Source of the DNA: Verrucomicrobiota bacterium
GTDB lineage: Bacteria > Verrucomicrobiota > Verrucomicrobiia > Limisphaerales > UBA9464
NCBI GenBank assembly: GCA_017309115.1
Contig: JAFLEF010000033.1
Coordinates: 1 to 64,000, forward strand
Length of the DNA: 64,000 bases
Reading direction: 5' to 3'
The first letter of the stretch is position 1, and the number at the start of each line of letters is the position of its first letter. The position numbers were made by a program, and so were the translations under genes. Under the pieces are notes generated by a model, which was not told where the DNA came from, ran no database searches, and saw only the letters and a list, made by a program, of their open reading frames with translations. Below, piece after piece: positions 8,761 to 19,500 of the stretch.

Positions 8761-9897
8761 TTACCGGGTGTTGGCCGGATCCCGTTGAAATCGGTCCAGG
8801 TTTCGGGCGCGGCTGACTGCGGTGTCATAGCTGATGGCGCAGCGCGCGTAGAGGTCATGGAGGCAATTGTCCATGACGACCTGACCCTCGCGGGAGCCGG
8901 TTTGCATAACGTTGCTCAGCTGATGGAGTTGGTTGTCCCGGATAATGGCCCGAACCGCGTTGCTTGCGACCAGGACTTCGTAGGCCAGTACCCGGTGGGT
9001 CCGATCCAAACTGGGGAGCAATTCCTGGGCGATGATCCCCTGAAGGCAGTTGGCGAGTTGCAGGATGACCTGCTTCTGCGCGTTGCCTTCGAATACCCCC
9101 ACAATTCGTTCCAGCGCGTGTCCCACCGACGGCGAGTGCAACGTGGCCAGAACCAAGTGTCCTGTCTCGGCCGCGGTCAAGGCTGTGGCAATGGCGTCGT
9201 GGTCCCGCATCTCTCCCACGCAAATGACGTCCGGATCCTGACGGAGCGCGTGGATCAGGGCGCGATTGAAGGAGCGAACATCGGTGAGCACCTCCTGCTG
9301 CACCACGATGGCGCGCTGGTTGGAATGCACGAACTCGATCGGGTCCTCAATCGTGAGGATCTTGCACCGCCGCTCCCGATTGATGAGGTCAATCATGTAG
9401 TTGAGCGTGGTGGTCTTGCCGGCGCCGGTGGGTCCGGTGACCAGGATTAGTCCGTTCGGCTTGCGGGCGAAGTCATCGACCCGAGAGGGCAACGTGAGCT
9501 CCTCCCGGGAAGGAATTCGGTCTCCGCAGAAACGGCAGCTCAGCTCAGTAAAGCCATTGCGCTTGTAACAGGTGACGCGAATGCGACCCGTTATCGCGTG
9601 TTGGATGGAAATACACAGTTCCCAGTCCTGTTCCAGTTTTCGCCGTTGCAGATCGTTCAACAGCGATTCGGCCATGGCGTGGCATTCCGGGCCGGCCAGG
9701 GCATCGGCGTCGGCCAGGATGATCTCACCGGTGACGCGGAACGCTGGAGGAACCCCGGCCACCAGATGCAGATCGGAGGCCCCTGACTTCTGGGCCTGAA
9801 CAATCAGTCGATCCAGGTAAGGGTGAATGTGTGACTCGCCGGGATGGACCCAGCTGGCCTGCGGTTCCAAGTCGGGGAGCGAGCCAAAACGGTTCAT
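8761..9897 (-). CDS. pilT: PilT-family type IV pilus retraction ATPase
   Basis: 378 residues, the usual PilT/PilU length. It carries Walker A GPTGAGKT (155-162), an Asp box ILTIEDPIEF (about 180-189), Walker B ICVGEMRD (225-232) and a His box ETGHLVLATLHS (about 244-255). An N-terminal PAS-like domain begins at YLDRLIVQAQKSGASDLHL. PilT hexamers power pilus depolymerisation at the inner membrane. It is the last gene of a tight leftward operon with a pseudopilin, a TPR protein and Ycf35/DUF2997 proteins, so it may serve a specialised pilus-like apparatus and not the pilus encoded at 52-58 kb. Confidence 0.95.
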   Translation of the reverse strand: MNRFGSLPDLEPQASWVHPGESHIHPYLDRLIVQAQKSGASDLHLVAGVPPAFRVTGEIILADADALAGPECHAMAESLLNDLQRRKLEQDWELCISIQHAITGRIRVTCYKRNGFTELSCRFCGDRIPSREELTLPSRVDDFARKPNGLILVTGPTGAGKTTTLNYMIDLINRERRCKILTIEDPIEFVHSNQRAIVVQQEVLTDVRSFNRALIHALRQDPDVICVGEMRDHDAIATALTAAETGHLVLATLHSPSVGHALERIVGVFEGNAQKQVILQLANCLQGIIAQELLPSLDRTHRVLAYEVLVASNAVRAIIRDNQLHQLSNVMQTGSREGQVVMDNCLHDLYARCAISYDTAVSRARNLDRFQRDPANTR

Positions 9898-9911
9898 GGG
9901 AGAGCGGGGGA

Positions 9912-10682
9912 TTACCGCAAGAGATCACGGACTTTCCCCAAAAGTTTGGGAACGAGTCCGCGCCGGTCCAGTTGCAGCAGACGTCGGCTCACAGCGTCGG
10001 AACGCGGCGCCAATTGTTCCGCCTGGATCCAGGATCGTCGGGCGTTCTCGGACCAGCCGAGGGCCAGTTGGCAGTCACCCATCAGGACCCAGTGGGCAAA
10101 CCGACCGGCATCTAGTTCGACGGCGGTTTGCGCCAACTTGAGGGCGGCGGCGAACTGGTCGTAGTAGTGCCGGATGCGTCCGGCGAGCCAGACGATCAGG
10201 GCATTGCGGGGCGCCAGGGAACACGCGCGTTCGAAGCAGAATTCCGCCCGACCTTCCTTGCGGGCCAGGAGGACATCGCCGCGCGCCAGCCAGATGTAGG
10301 GAGTGTCGCCGCGCTCCTCCAGGCTGGCATCCGAGAGAGCGAGGGCGGAGTCCAGATCGCCCAACCGCGCCAAGGCGACCCCCTTGGCCGCGAGCAGTTC
10401 CGGTGAGGTGGGCAGTCGTTCCAGGGCCTTGTCGGCCCACACTTGGGCCTCCCGGAATTCGCCGAGTTCGATTAAGGCGCGGACTTGACCAGCCCAGGCG
10501 GTGGATTGATTGGCGTCGAACTCAAGTACCCGGGCGTAGAAGCGTAGGGCCGACTCGAACTCCATCTGGCCGAAGGCGGTCTCGGCTTCGACCAGCCAGC
10601 GCGAGGCGTCCTGATTTTGACGCGATTCCGGTTGGAGTTCGGAAGCTCCACCCTCCAGTTCCAGATTTCCAAATCGGCTCAT
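9912..10682 (-). CDS. TPR-repeat protein
   Basis: About 256 residues from the ATG at 10682, which overlaps the stop of the upstream gene by 4 bp (ATGA), so translation is probably coupled. Consecutive helical repeats (for example AETAFGQMEFESALRFYARV and QVWADKALERLPTSPELLAA) match the tetratricopeptide pattern over most of the length. No signal peptide or membrane span is visible, so it is likely a cytosolic scaffold. In this operon it could link the PilT motor to the other components, as TPR proteins do in pilus biogenesis; that is inference. Confidence 0.8.
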   Translation of the reverse strand: MSRFGNLELEGGASELQPESRQNQDASRWLVEAETAFGQMEFESALRFYARVLEFDANQSTAWAGQVRALIELGEFREAQVWADKALERLPTSPELLAAKGVALARLGDLDSALALSDASLEERGDTPYIWLARGDVLLARKEGRAEFCFERACSLAPRNALIVWLAGRIRHYYDQFAAALKLAQTAVELDAGRFAHWVLMGDCQLALGWSENARRSWIQAEQLAPRSDAVSRRLLQLDRRGLVPKLLGKVRDLLR

Positions 10683-11182
10683 GGCAAGGTCTGCGGACGA
10701 AAGAACCAATGCGTAAACGGGCGGCCCAGCAGATTCCGGCGGGAGACCTGAGCCATATCGTTATAGACTTGGTTGACGGTGGAGAGTTCAACGCCGCGAA
10801 CCTGAGCCGTCAATGCGGGCCACACATACCAGGTGTCGGCGGGTAATCTAATGCTGCCGTCGGCGGGCGCGCCCGGCGGTCGGGGGAAGGTCTGACCGTT
10901 CACCCGGATTTGGTCGGGCGTGAATTCCAGTTGGTCCCCGGGCAAACCCCACACGGGTCCGAAATTGAGGCCTTCACGAATCAGGATTTCTCCATTGTCA
11001 CGGGCTTCGATGCGGACTCCCAAGTGTTCGCCTCGACGAATCGATTCGGGTTGGATCCAAGCTTGGAGAATGATCATCCGTCCCTCCCAGACGATGGGTC
11101 GGGCCACGTGGGTTTGGAACAAGTGGCTGGCCGGCCAGGAACTCGCCCGGGGCGGATCGAAGGCCGAGTTGGCGGCGGGCAT
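10679..11182 (-). CDS. Signal peptidase I-like protein without catalytic residues
   Basis: 167 residues from the ATG at 11182. An ATG at 11251 would overlap the upstream gene by 38 bp. The core resembles the S26 signal peptidase family: IRRGEHLGV, then GPVWGLPGDQLEF and IRVNGQTF, then LPADTWYVW, and a terminal VSRRNLLGRPFTHWFF like the family's 'v...iiGka'. The usual Ser-Met-x-Pro-Thr nucleophile region reads AWIQPES and the Lys/Arg before GLPGD is missing. I therefore read it as a non-catalytic homologue. It lies in an operon with a pseudopilin, suggesting a role in pilin-like substrate handling. Confidence 0.6.
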   Translation of the reverse strand: MPAANSAFDPPRASSWPASHLFQTHVARPIVWEGRMIILQAWIQPESIRRGEHLGVRIEARDNGEILIREGLNFGPVWGLPGDQLEFTPDQIRVNGQTFPRPPGAPADGSIRLPADTWYVWPALTAQVRGVELSTVNQVYNDMAQVSRRNLLGRPFTHWFFRPQTLP

Positions 11183-11213
11183 GGGAGAATCAGGCCGATG
11201 TCTTCGGACGCCT

Positions 11214-11414
11214 TTAGTGGTGCTGTTCCCCGCGCAACTCCACGTCCTCATCGGGTTCGTAGTAGCCGCTGGTGGGGCGCACCTCCCGGGTCTCGCCGAT
11301 CAGGGATTCCAGGAGCTTCAGCGCTTCCAAACAGCCCTTGCCGCGGAATCCGTCCAAGTGAATCTCCACCTCGCCGGTGGCACTGATGGTGATGTCGTAC
11401 TCGCGAAGTTTCAT
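11214..11414 (-). CDS. DUF2997 protein
   Basis: 66 residues from the ATG at 11414; upstream in-frame codons read back towards the preceding gene. The pattern YDITISATGEVEIHLDGFRG, then KGCLEALKLLESLIG and GYYEPDED, matches the small DUF2997 family ('G...v.G..G..C......le..lG.......yYe'). In cyanobacteria and other phyla DUF2997 is usually found next to DUF1257/Ycf35, as here (11885-12361), but with an AAA+ ATPase that is absent. Function unknown. Confidence 0.8.
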   Translation of the reverse strand: MKLREYDITISATGEVEIHLDGFRGKGCLEALKLLESLIGETREVRPTSGYYEPDEDVELRGEQHH

Positions 11415-11419
11415 GGCAG

Positions 11420-11869
11420 TTAGTTGGAGTAGTAGGGGGCGGAGCACAGGTGGGACTTGGGATACTCGGCGATCAGTTTTCCACCTTCCTTGACGGTCAG
11501 GATCACCGTTGAGTCGGGTGTTGCACTGGAGAAGGGAGTGAACGCGACCTTCTTCGAACGCAGGAAGCGTTCACAACGCGAGCTGACCGGACAGAGCTGC
11601 AGCATGGAGTCGAGCGTGACCGATCCGAACTGGGGATTCTCGGCGGCAAACTTGGAAAACTTAATTCGGAGTTCATCCACGTGGACCGCCTGATCGTTAT
11701 CCCCGGCAAAGGCGCGGACCCGTTGGTAGGCGCGGCCGACGGCGCCCAACAGGAGCGAGGCAAGGATGGCGATGATGGCCATCACGCAGAGCAGCTCGAT
11801 CAACGAAAAGGCGCGGCCCCGGTGGGGAACTCGTCCCGGAAGAAAGACTGCAAGGGGAGGGCAGTTCAC
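11420..11869 (-). CDS. Type IV pseudopilin-like protein
   Basis: 149 residues with a class III (prepilin) signal. A basic leader ending PHRGRA is followed by FSLIELLCVMAIIAILASLL, the N-methylated hydrophobic helix with the conserved Glu5. The residue before the cleavage site is Ala and not Gly, which prepilin peptidases tolerate. The globular C-terminal part contains SSRCERFLRSKK and ends SAPYYSN; it is not recognised. It lies 15 bp after the Ycf35-like gene and 5 bp before the DUF2997 gene. Placement in a pilus or type II secretion-like fibre is expected, but no partner pilins are near. Confidence 0.85.
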   Translation of the reverse strand: MNCPPLAVFLPGRVPHRGRAFSLIELLCVMAIIAILASLLLGAVGRAYQRVRAFAGDNDQAVHVDELRIKFSKFAAENPQFGSVTLDSMLQLCPVSSRCERFLRSKKVAFTPFSSATPDSTVILTVKEGGKLIAEYPKSHLCSAPYYSN

Positions 11870-11884
11870 GGGAGGCGGCTCAAG

Positions 11885-12361
11885 TTAGTTCTGCCAGTGG
11901 CGAACCGTGAGCCGAATGGCTTGGTTCTCGTCCACGGATTCCTCCACAAGATTCATGCCGCGCTCGGCCAGTTCGGTGCGGAGTTTCTGCAGGACGTACT
12001 GCTGCACCATTCGACCCCCGAGTTCCTCGCCCACCTGACGGAGTTCGTCCTCGGTGCAGCCGGCTCCGGTGACGCAGAAGGAAGCGCGGCCCCGGACATC
12101 TCGTCCAAATACCGCGGTGAATCCATCTCGGACCAGTCGGATCTGTTGGTCGCGCCCCAAAGTACCTGTGACGACCTCGCTGTGCGGGATTTCCAGTTCG
12201 AGGGTGTTGGACCGTTGGGACGCCTCACGTTCGAGGGCCAGTTGCTGTCGGGTTTCATCAATGACAGTGAAGCCCAGTTGGGCAGCGGCTGACAGAACCG
12301 CGGTACTTAGGGCGGGCCAAGCGGCGATGACCACCGGTGTGAGAACAGCGACAGCACTCAT
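11885..12361 (-). CDS. Ycf35/DUF1257 family protein
   Basis: 158 residues. The C-terminal half reads QQYVLQKLRTELAERGMNLV, then EES and IRLTVRHW, the signature of DUF1257/Ycf35, known from cyanobacterial and chloroplast genomes but of unknown function. The N-terminal part AVLSAAAQLGFTVIDE matches the family's opening. It is the first gene of a leftward six-gene operon and shares it with the family's usual partner DUF2997, split from it by a pseudopilin gene. The start is an ATG 80 bp after the helicase stop. Confidence 0.75.
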   Translation of the reverse strand: MSAVAVLTPVVIAAWPALSTAVLSAAAQLGFTVIDETRQQLALEREASQRSNTLELEIPHSEVVTGTLGRDQQIRLVRDGFTAVFGRDVRGRASFCVTGAGCTEDELRQVGEELGGRMVQQYVLQKLRTELAERGMNLVEESVDENQAIRLTVRHWQN

Positions 12362-12440
12362 TTGATTCGGGAAGGTTTCTGAAGCTTGGACCAGACGTGT
12401 CGATGATCGTTCTGTCCCAGTTTGGGCCAGCGTGAGATTT

Positions 12441-15029
12441 TCAACCGACGGGTCCCAACCGTTCCCAGCGCAACTGGGGTTCCTTGGCGGCTCGTGAGGC
12501 CGCCAAGTCCACGGTGAATTCGGCCATCCAGTCGTTGGCGGCCTCCGGATCGACCAGGATCTGCTGAACCTTCCAATGCGAGCGGTCTTCCGACGGGATG
12601 ACGTAGGTATGCCGGGAGTTGCGGGCTTCCGGATTGAGGCAAAGCAGACGGTGGCTGGCGAAGTAAGTGTTCATCGTCTCCGCCCAGCGAGTCTCGGGTT
12701 TGCTGGCGGGTTCGCCCTCCGCCGGCGGAGCCACGCTGACCACTCCGAGCGCTGTCTCCCACTCCTCGTTGGCGAGGGCGCGGAGGAACGTGAAGATCTT
12801 CGTCCGAATCGCGGCGAGAAACGCCTTGGTGTCGCGCGTGACGTCCTGGGCGGCTTCTTCAGCCCCGGGCGGCCGAACCTCCGGTGCTTCCGCTCGGGCG
12901 GTGTGCTCCGGATTGCGCATCTTCTCCCACTCATCGAGCAGGCTGGAATCCACCTGACGCAGCATCGCTCGGAGGTATTCCTCCATGTCCAGGACCGCCT
13001 CGGTTTTGGCGGCCTCGGGCACCGTCTGGGCGAGCACCTTATACACGCTGTTCAGATGACGAAGCAGCACGCCCTCCGCCCGTTGCAGTTCGTACAGTTT
13101 CAGATAATCGGCAAAGGAGCGGAACTCTTCGAACATCTCCCGGGCGATGGATTTGGGCCGGATGTTTTCCTGGCCGACCCACGGATGGCGCGCCGCCCAG
13201 GCGTTGAAGGTTTCGTAAATGAATTCCCGGCGGGGCTTGGGGTACTCGAGCTTCTCGAGTTCCTCCATACGTTGATCGAACTCCATGCCCTGGGCCTTCA
13301 GTTCCGCCACCTTCTGGCCCTTTAGCCGACTCAACTGTGCTCGCAACACCACGTCGGGATCTTCCAGGATTGACTCGACCAGCGTGATGACATCGAAGGC
13401 GTAGTCTGGCGCTTCCCGATTCAGCAGCGGCAGGGTGTCGAGTAGGAACAGGGACAACGCTTGGTTCAGAGAGAAGTCTTCCGGCAGGGCTACATTCACC
13501 CGCAGCTTGGGTTCGGATGATCCCCGGGGAGCGAGCGTCACGATGTCTCGTTCCACCAACGAACGAAACAACTGCCAGGCGCGCCGTACGTGGGACTTCT
13601 TCTGATTCGGCGAATCATGACAGCGACGGATCAGATCCTGCATCGCCGCACAGCCGTCCCCCGGTCGGGCCAGTACGTTGAGCAGCGTGGCGTGGCTGAC
13701 CTGAAATCGGGAAGTGAGGCGTTCGGGTGGGGCGGTCTGCAACCGCTCGAAGGTCTTGCGGTCCCAGTTAACGAAGTTTTTGTCCGGCGCCTGGCGCTTC
13801 ACGACCTTCTTGCCGTCGCGCTTCGCCTTCTCCTCCAGCTTGAGGTTCTCCACGACGTGCTCCGGGGCCTGGGCGACGACCCAGCCAACATTGTCGAAGC
13901 CCTTGCGTCCGGCCCGACCGGCGATCTGATGGAAATCCCGAACGGAAAGAATGCCGACCTTCTGTCCGTCGAACTTGCACAGCCGGGTGAAGAGAACCGT
14001 GCGAATGGGAACGTTGATGCCGACGCCGAGGGTGTCGGTTCCGCAGATCACCTTGAGGCGTCCGCGTTGTGCCAACTGTTCCACCAGAATTCGGTACTTG
14101 GGCAGCAGTCCGGCGTGGTGCAGACCGATGCCGTGGCGCAGCCACTTCTTGAGTTCCGGACCATAGGGGCTGCTGAACTTGAATCCCTCCAAGTCGCTGG
14201 CGACGGCGGCCTTTTCGTCGCGGGAGGCGACGTTGATGCTGGTGAAGTCTTGAGCGCTTTCCGCGGCTTCAGCCTGAGTGAAGTGTACGACATAGACCGG
14301 TCCTTTGCCGTCGGCGAGGAGTTGTTCCAACGTCTGGGCGAGGGGTGTCTCGGCGTAGGAGAATTCCAAGGGTACCGGGCGGGTGGCCGACTTTACGATG
14401 GTGGTGGGTCGGCCGTTCAGTCGGGTTAACTCATCGGCGAAAAAGCTCGTGTCACCGAGCGTCGCGGACATCAACAGGAAGCGCGTCTGCGGCAGCGTGA
14501 GCAACGGCACTTGCCAGGCGACGCCGCGGTCGCGATCCGAGTAGTAATGAAACTCGTCCATGACCACGTCCTGCACCTTTGCCGCCGGGCCATCGCGGAG
14601 GGCGATGTTGGCGAGGATCTCGGCGGTGCAGCATAGGATGGGGGCGTCGTGATTAACCGTGGCGTCGCCGGTGGCCAGGCCGACATTCTCGGGTCCGAAT
14701 TCGCGGCACAACGACAGCCACTTCTCGTTTACCAGCGCCTTGATCGGGCAGGTGTAGACCGAGCGGCGACCCTGGGCGAGGGACTGGAAGTGAAGGGCAG
14801 CGGCAACCAGGGATTTCCCGGAACCTGTGGGGGTGTTGAGGATGACGTTCTTGTTCTCGAACAGTTCCAGGATCGCCTCCTCTTGGGCGGGATAGAGGCT
14901 CAGTCCCTGGGCGGTCACATAATCCAGAAAACCGCCCAGCACGGCGTCGTTGCCGGTGGAACCGACTCGGAGGAGTTGATCGTAAAGCGTCACCGCGTCT
15001 AGGAAGCCACGAACCGGCCGCAAGAGCAC
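12441..15029 (-). CDS. Ski2-like DEAD/DEAH helicase with DUF3516-type C-terminus
   Basis: 862 residues from a GTG. Motif I is TPTGSGKS near residue 63, motif II is the unusual DEFHYY (DExH), motif III MSATLG, and motif [14 protein letters not shown]. The [18 protein letters not shown] segment is typical of Ski2/Mtr4-like superfamily 2 helicases. The long C-terminal part, ending with [20 protein letters not shown], corresponds to DUF3516 helicases of Actinobacteria and Verrucomicrobia. The likely role is ATP-dependent RNA remodelling or turnover. It runs in the same direction as the Ycf35 operon, 80 bp upstream, so read-through is possible. Confidence 0.9.
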   Translation of the reverse strand: MLLRPVRGFLDAVTLYDQLLRVGSTGNDAVLGGFLDYVTAQGLSLYPAQEEAILELFENKNVILNTPTGSGKSLVAAALHFQSLAQGRRSVYTCPIKALVNEKWLSLCREFGPENVGLATGDATVNHDAPILCCTAEILANIALRDGPAAKVQDVVMDEFHYYSDRDRGVAWQVPLLTLPQTRFLLMSATLGDTSFFADELTRLNGRPTTIVKSATRPVPLEFSYAETPLAQTLEQLLADGKGPVYVVHFTQAEAAESAQDFTSINVASRDEKAAVASDLEGFKFSSPYGPELKKWLRHGIGLHHAGLLPKYRILVEQLAQRGRLKVICGTDTLGVGINVPIRTVLFTRLCKFDGQKVGILSVRDFHQIAGRAGRKGFDNVGWVVAQAPEHVVENLKLEEKAKRDGKKVVKRQAPDKNFVNWDRKTFERLQTAPPERLTSRFQVSHATLLNVLARPGDGCAAMQDLIRRCHDSPNQKKSHVRRAWQLFRSLVERDIVTLAPRGSSEPKLRVNVALPEDFSLNQALSLFLLDTLPLLNREAPDYAFDVITLVESILEDPDVVLRAQLSRLKGQKVAELKAQGMEFDQRMEELEKLEYPKPRREFIYETFNAWAARHPWVGQENIRPKSIAREMFEEFRSFADYLKLYELQRAEGVLLRHLNSVYKVLAQTVPEAAKTEAVLDMEEYLRAMLRQVDSSLLDEWEKMRNPEHTARAEAPEVRPPGAEEAAQDVTRDTKAFLAAIRTKIFTFLRALANEEWETALGVVSVAPPAEGEPASKPETRWAETMNTYFASHRLLCLNPEARNSRHTYVIPSEDRSHWKVQQILVDPEAANDWMAEFTVDLAASRAAKEPQLRWERLGPVG

Positions 15030-15053
15030 GGGTTTGGTTCGGGCGAGGGAGAA

Positions 15054-16319
15054 TCAGGTCCGAGCGCGTCGGTGTGGGTGGCAGGTCCCATCCAAGAATC
15101 GCTGGCAATAGGGTGCGAACCGTTCCGCTTCCCGGGCGGGATCGAGGCCGAATTCCTGGAGGGAGTACTGGTGCTGACCAAAGCGTCCTTTGGGGTTGGC
15201 CTTGGGGAATTGGGTGAGGCGTTGCTCGGCTTGGGCGGACAGTTCCAGGTCGAAGCGGTCATAAACCCGACGCACCACGGCCAAGGGATCGCGGATCAGT
15301 TCCGGATACGGCACGTGCAGCACGCGGTCCGGTGAAACGAGGCCGGAATCGAGCGCGGCCATGGCCCTGCGGACTCCTTCGGCCCAGGTCACGGCCAATT
15401 CCGGTCCGACCTCGGTGGGAATCACCGCGTCGCTGAAGACGCGCCGCAGTTCGGTGCACAGGCTGGCCAGGGAAGCCAACGTGTCCAGGGGCGTGCGATG
15501 GGTCCACACCAGACAGGCGTCGGGATACGTCGCCAGCAAGGCGGGCAATTGGAACAAGTGATTGGGCGCCTTCAGCACCCAGCGATGTCCGGGGCACTTC
15601 CACTGCAAGTGTTGTAGGACCTGGCGGTGGACTTGGTAGGAATCCCGGAAGTCCTGCTGCTCCAGCCAGGCTGAGTACGACGGGATTCGGTACATCGTAT
15701 CGAACTGATAACTAACGAACGAATGGCTGTGCAGCAGCACACATTCCTCCGCCAGACGGGCGCCCACGGGATGAATGCGCTGGAACTGGGGCGCCAAACG
15801 GAGAAACCAGCGGACCTGGCGTTCGGCGAATTCGATGCGCGGATCCGAGTCATGGGTGGCGGCCTCGGGTGGCGGCGACGGCAGCATGGCTTCCCAAGTG
15901 AAGGGCACCCGATTGCCGGGATCCTGGGAAAGGAGGCGATGAAGGAAGGTGGTTCCGGAGCGGGGCAGTCCGACCACGAAAATGGGTCGGTCGATGGATT
16001 GGGCGGCGATTCCCGGGAAGTGCCGACGATCGCGTTCCATCCACAACCGATTGCGCAGGACGCGCAACAGATCACTGCGCACCGCCAAGCGGCCGAACAA
16101 GTTTAGCCGGGCCTCCGTAGTGCAGGCGGCGAGCAGTTGCTCCATGGCCGGTCGCAGATCGGGTTCCCCAAAGTGCTCCAGACCGGTGCGAGCCCGGGCG
16201 GTGGCCACCAGGTCGGCGGCGTCCAGGTTCACAAATCGGCCCAAAGCGGGCCCCAACAGGCGCCCGCCCAGGTTCACCAAGGACGCAAATCCCGGCCGCT
16301 GAAAGTCGGTCAGCGGCAT
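15054..16319 (-). CDS. Sulfotransferase-family protein
   Basis: 421 residues. The 5'-phosphosulfate-binding loop is VVGLPRSGTTFLHRLLSQDP (about residues 114-133). A core sulfotransferase helix follows (WVLKAPNHLFQLPALLATYP) and a 3'-phosphate-binding-like segment (VWTHRTPLDTLASLASLC). These mark the PAPS-dependent Sulfotransfer_3 family, which sulfates carbohydrates or small molecules. The substrate cannot be told. It has no signal peptide. The stop is 24 bp before the helicase start, on the same strand. Confidence 0.88.
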   Translation of the reverse strand: MPLTDFQRPGFASLVNLGGRLLGPALGRFVNLDAADLVATARARTGLEHFGEPDLRPAMEQLLAACTTEARLNLFGRLAVRSDLLRVLRNRLWMERDRRHFPGIAAQSIDRPIFVVGLPRSGTTFLHRLLSQDPGNRVPFTWEAMLPSPPPEAATHDSDPRIEFAERQVRWFLRLAPQFQRIHPVGARLAEECVLLHSHSFVSYQFDTMYRIPSYSAWLEQQDFRDSYQVHRQVLQHLQWKCPGHRWVLKAPNHLFQLPALLATYPDACLVWTHRTPLDTLASLASLCTELRRVFSDAVIPTEVGPELAVTWAEGVRRAMAALDSGLVSPDRVLHVPYPELIRDPLAVVRRVYDRFDLELSAQAEQRLTQFPKANPKGRFGQHQYSLQEFGLDPAREAERFAPYCQRFLDGTCHPHRRART

Positions 16320-16589
16320 GCTTCGACGGCAAAACTCGATTTGTCAGACATCGGAGCGCCCAAGAGGGCGACGGGTCAGGCCCTGACGTCAACGGATTTT
16401 TGCCGACGAGACTGGGCCGAAGGAGCCTGCAACGGGCGGGGAATCGGGCGACGGACGACCGGTTTGCCGCGCCTCGAATTCGGCGGACTGGTCCGCGGCG
16501 GTTTCGAGAATGCGATGGTTACCCTTTGACAGCAGGCGCGTGGTTTTCTCCCTAGCTGATATTGGGTATTCGGGAACCTTGGAGTCTCT

Positions 16590-19500
16590 ATGTTTCGCCT
16601 GCTTAGTCTACTGGCTTGGTTAGGGCTAGTCGTGCCGCTGGGGTCGGGTCTGGCCCAGTCACCGGTCCGACTGGAACTGGACCCATCCGCTCCTCTGGCG
16701 GAGTTCTGGTCGGGCGGGGATTGGAACACGGAGGGCGACCTGCAGGGCTGGCAGGTATCCGGCGCCCCTGCGGTGCAAGTCGGAGCGGGAGTGCTCACGG
16801 CGCAGTTTACCGGCGAGGTGGTTCGAGTGCAGCGAACCGCCCTTCTGAATGGACCCGACTTGGATCTGGGGTTCCATGACTTGGTGGAAATTCGCCTGCG
16901 TCTTCCCGCCGAATACGCTGGTTCCTTGGAAGTGGAGTACGGCGTGGCCAACTCCGGACTGGTGGCTCAAACTGGGTTTGCCGCCACGCGGAGGTGGGCG
17001 CTGACCGCGGATCAACTGCCGCAAGATGGCCAGTGGCATACCTTGCGCTGGGATGTGGGATTGGAACCCCGCTGGCGCGGAACGCTGACCGATCTTCGCC
17101 TGACGCTGACGGGCGGAGCGGCGGGGCAGACCTTAGCCATCGATGATGTCCGGACCGGCGATACCGAGGGAAATGTCTATCGACCCCGGTACAGCACCAG
17201 CAATCCCGCTCCCGGCGCCCTCAATGATCAGGGACGGGTGACCTTGGACATGGAATCGAAACACTTCCGGTTTCTTTGGGACAATCAGGTGGCGTCCCAG
17301 AGTGCGTGGCGGGCCAATCTTCCCCGCGGCACGTTGCGCAATCTGGAGGAAGTCTGGCAGCTGTACGTGAAGGCGCTGGGCTATCGGGAACCGGCGGAGT
17401 CCTGGACCGCTTCCAAGCGGGATGGCCAAAAGTACAAGGTGAATATCACAACTTGGTACGGCGGGTATTGGGCGGGCGGTGACGAAGGCGACTTTGGCCG
17501 ACTCAACATCACGCCCGATGGTCTGCGGGTGGATCCGCCGTCGTGGGTCGTTCCCCACGAGGCAATGCATGTGTTCCAGATGCATCAGGGGCGAGGATTC
17601 TTGGACAATCCGGCGGTCGGTCCCTGGTGGGAAGCTCACGCCAACTATGGTCGGGAACGCTGGCTCACCTCGTTCTATCGCCACTTCGACCCCAACACCT
17701 CGGCGTGGTCGGCTCCCGGCAGTGCGTTTCCGCGGACGGCGCAGCTGTTCCACGGGCACGGGGTCCACTACTACGATCATTGGCCGCTGTTCGTGTATCT
17801 CGATGAAAACCCGGACGACCTGCCGGAACTTCGTCCAAGTGCCGACGGCCGTTCCTTTTCGGCGCGGGTTTGGCAGGAATCGCTGCCGGGAGAGTATCTC
17901 TACGACACGCTGGGCCGGCTGGCCCCACAGGTCGGGGTGAAGGATCTGCTCGGCTACTACGTCCGCCGCAATGTGACCTGGGACTATTCCCAGCAGCAGT
18001 ATCTGCGGGCGGCTCTGAACACCCAGGATCCTCGCCTGACCGAACGTCTGCAGTTTTCGGAACTGCGGCGCCGGGCCGATCAACCCGAGTGGTGGGAAGT
18101 TCCCCCGGAATCCGCACCCATGCAGGGGGCCTATGCGCTGCATGAACTCGTTCCCGAAGGAACCGGGTCGGGTCGGACGGTGACAGTCCGCTTCCGGGGT
18201 TTGCCCCAACCGGAGCGCCTGGCCGACTGGCGGGCTTGTCTGGTGGCGGTCTCCAGCACGGGAAAGGCCCGCTACAGTCCGCTGTGGAACGCGGGTGACC
18301 AGTCCATCGTGCTCGAGGCCGGGGAGAGTCGGTTGTTTTTGTCGGTAGCGGCGACTCCGGGTCAGTTCATCCCTGCCCTGCAACTCGACAGCCAGCAACC
18401 GTACGCGTCGCATCCGGCCAAGGCCCGGTTCCCCTACGAAATTCAGGTGACGGGCGCGGTGCCCAAGGAGACCCGCCACGAAACCACCGGACTGATCCAG
18501 CATGCGAACGGCGGCGGTTGGAAATCGCGCTCCGCCGTGGTCGATGCGTCCGCCTTCATCGGACCCAACGCCCGGGTTCTGAACTCAGCCCAGGTTCGGG
18601 GCCGGGCCCGTATTGAGGACTTCGCTCGAGTGACGGACACCGCCCGGGTCTTGGATGACGCGATCGTCGGCGGCCAGGCTTGGATTCGGGATTCCGCCCG
18701 GGTGCAGAACTTCGCCAAGGTTCGGGATTCGGCCACGCTGTCGGGAAATGCCCGGGTGTCGGGCCGGGCTCGGGTTGGCGGACATGCCCACCTGATCGAG
18801 AATGCGACGGTCACCAATCAGGCCACGGTCAAAGGAGTGACGACGCTGTGGCGCAACGACACCAGCTGGGTGGGTGGCGATTCGGTGCTCGATGGTGATT
18901 GTGTGGTGGGCAATCAAATCACCAACGGTTTCCACTTCGGTTGGGAATGGGGTGGGCTTTCGACCGAGACGATTGCCTCAAAGTCGGCGCCACCAGGGTT
19001 GTTCGTCGCGTATGAATTTGCCGAAGCGCATGCCTTGCTGGCGCGTGACTTGTACGGGGCGACGGATGGTCTCCTGCGGGGTAATCCAGGGTGGGAGGCC
19101 TTGTGGGAGGGACGCCGTGGCGTGCTGCAGCTGACCGGCACCAACTTCGTGGGATTGGAGCGGACGGTGTCGGATCTGGCGGAGATGACTTGGGCGGGCT
19201 GGGTTTATTGGGACGGCGGCGAGGATGAACAGCGGGTGGTGGAGTTCACGGGCGGAGCCGAGCGAAGCATGTCCCTCACGCCCCGAAGTTCGGCGGGACT
19301 GCTCACCCTGAGGGCTCAACGTGATTCCTTGGTGGAATCCATTTCGGCCGCTCCGTTGGCGCCGCTGCGCTGGCACCATGTGGCCTTCACGCTGCAGGAC
19401 TCGGTAGCGAAACTCTGGGTGGATGGCCAGATAGTGGCCACTGGACCGTTCACGCTGAAACCCGATCAGCTACTGGCCCCGAATACCGCTTCGACGCCCC

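Noticed and set aside
17133-18503. 456-codon frame antisense to the metalloprotease-like gene
   Set aside because: No recognisable domain, wholly inside a gene with clear domains; a composition shadow.
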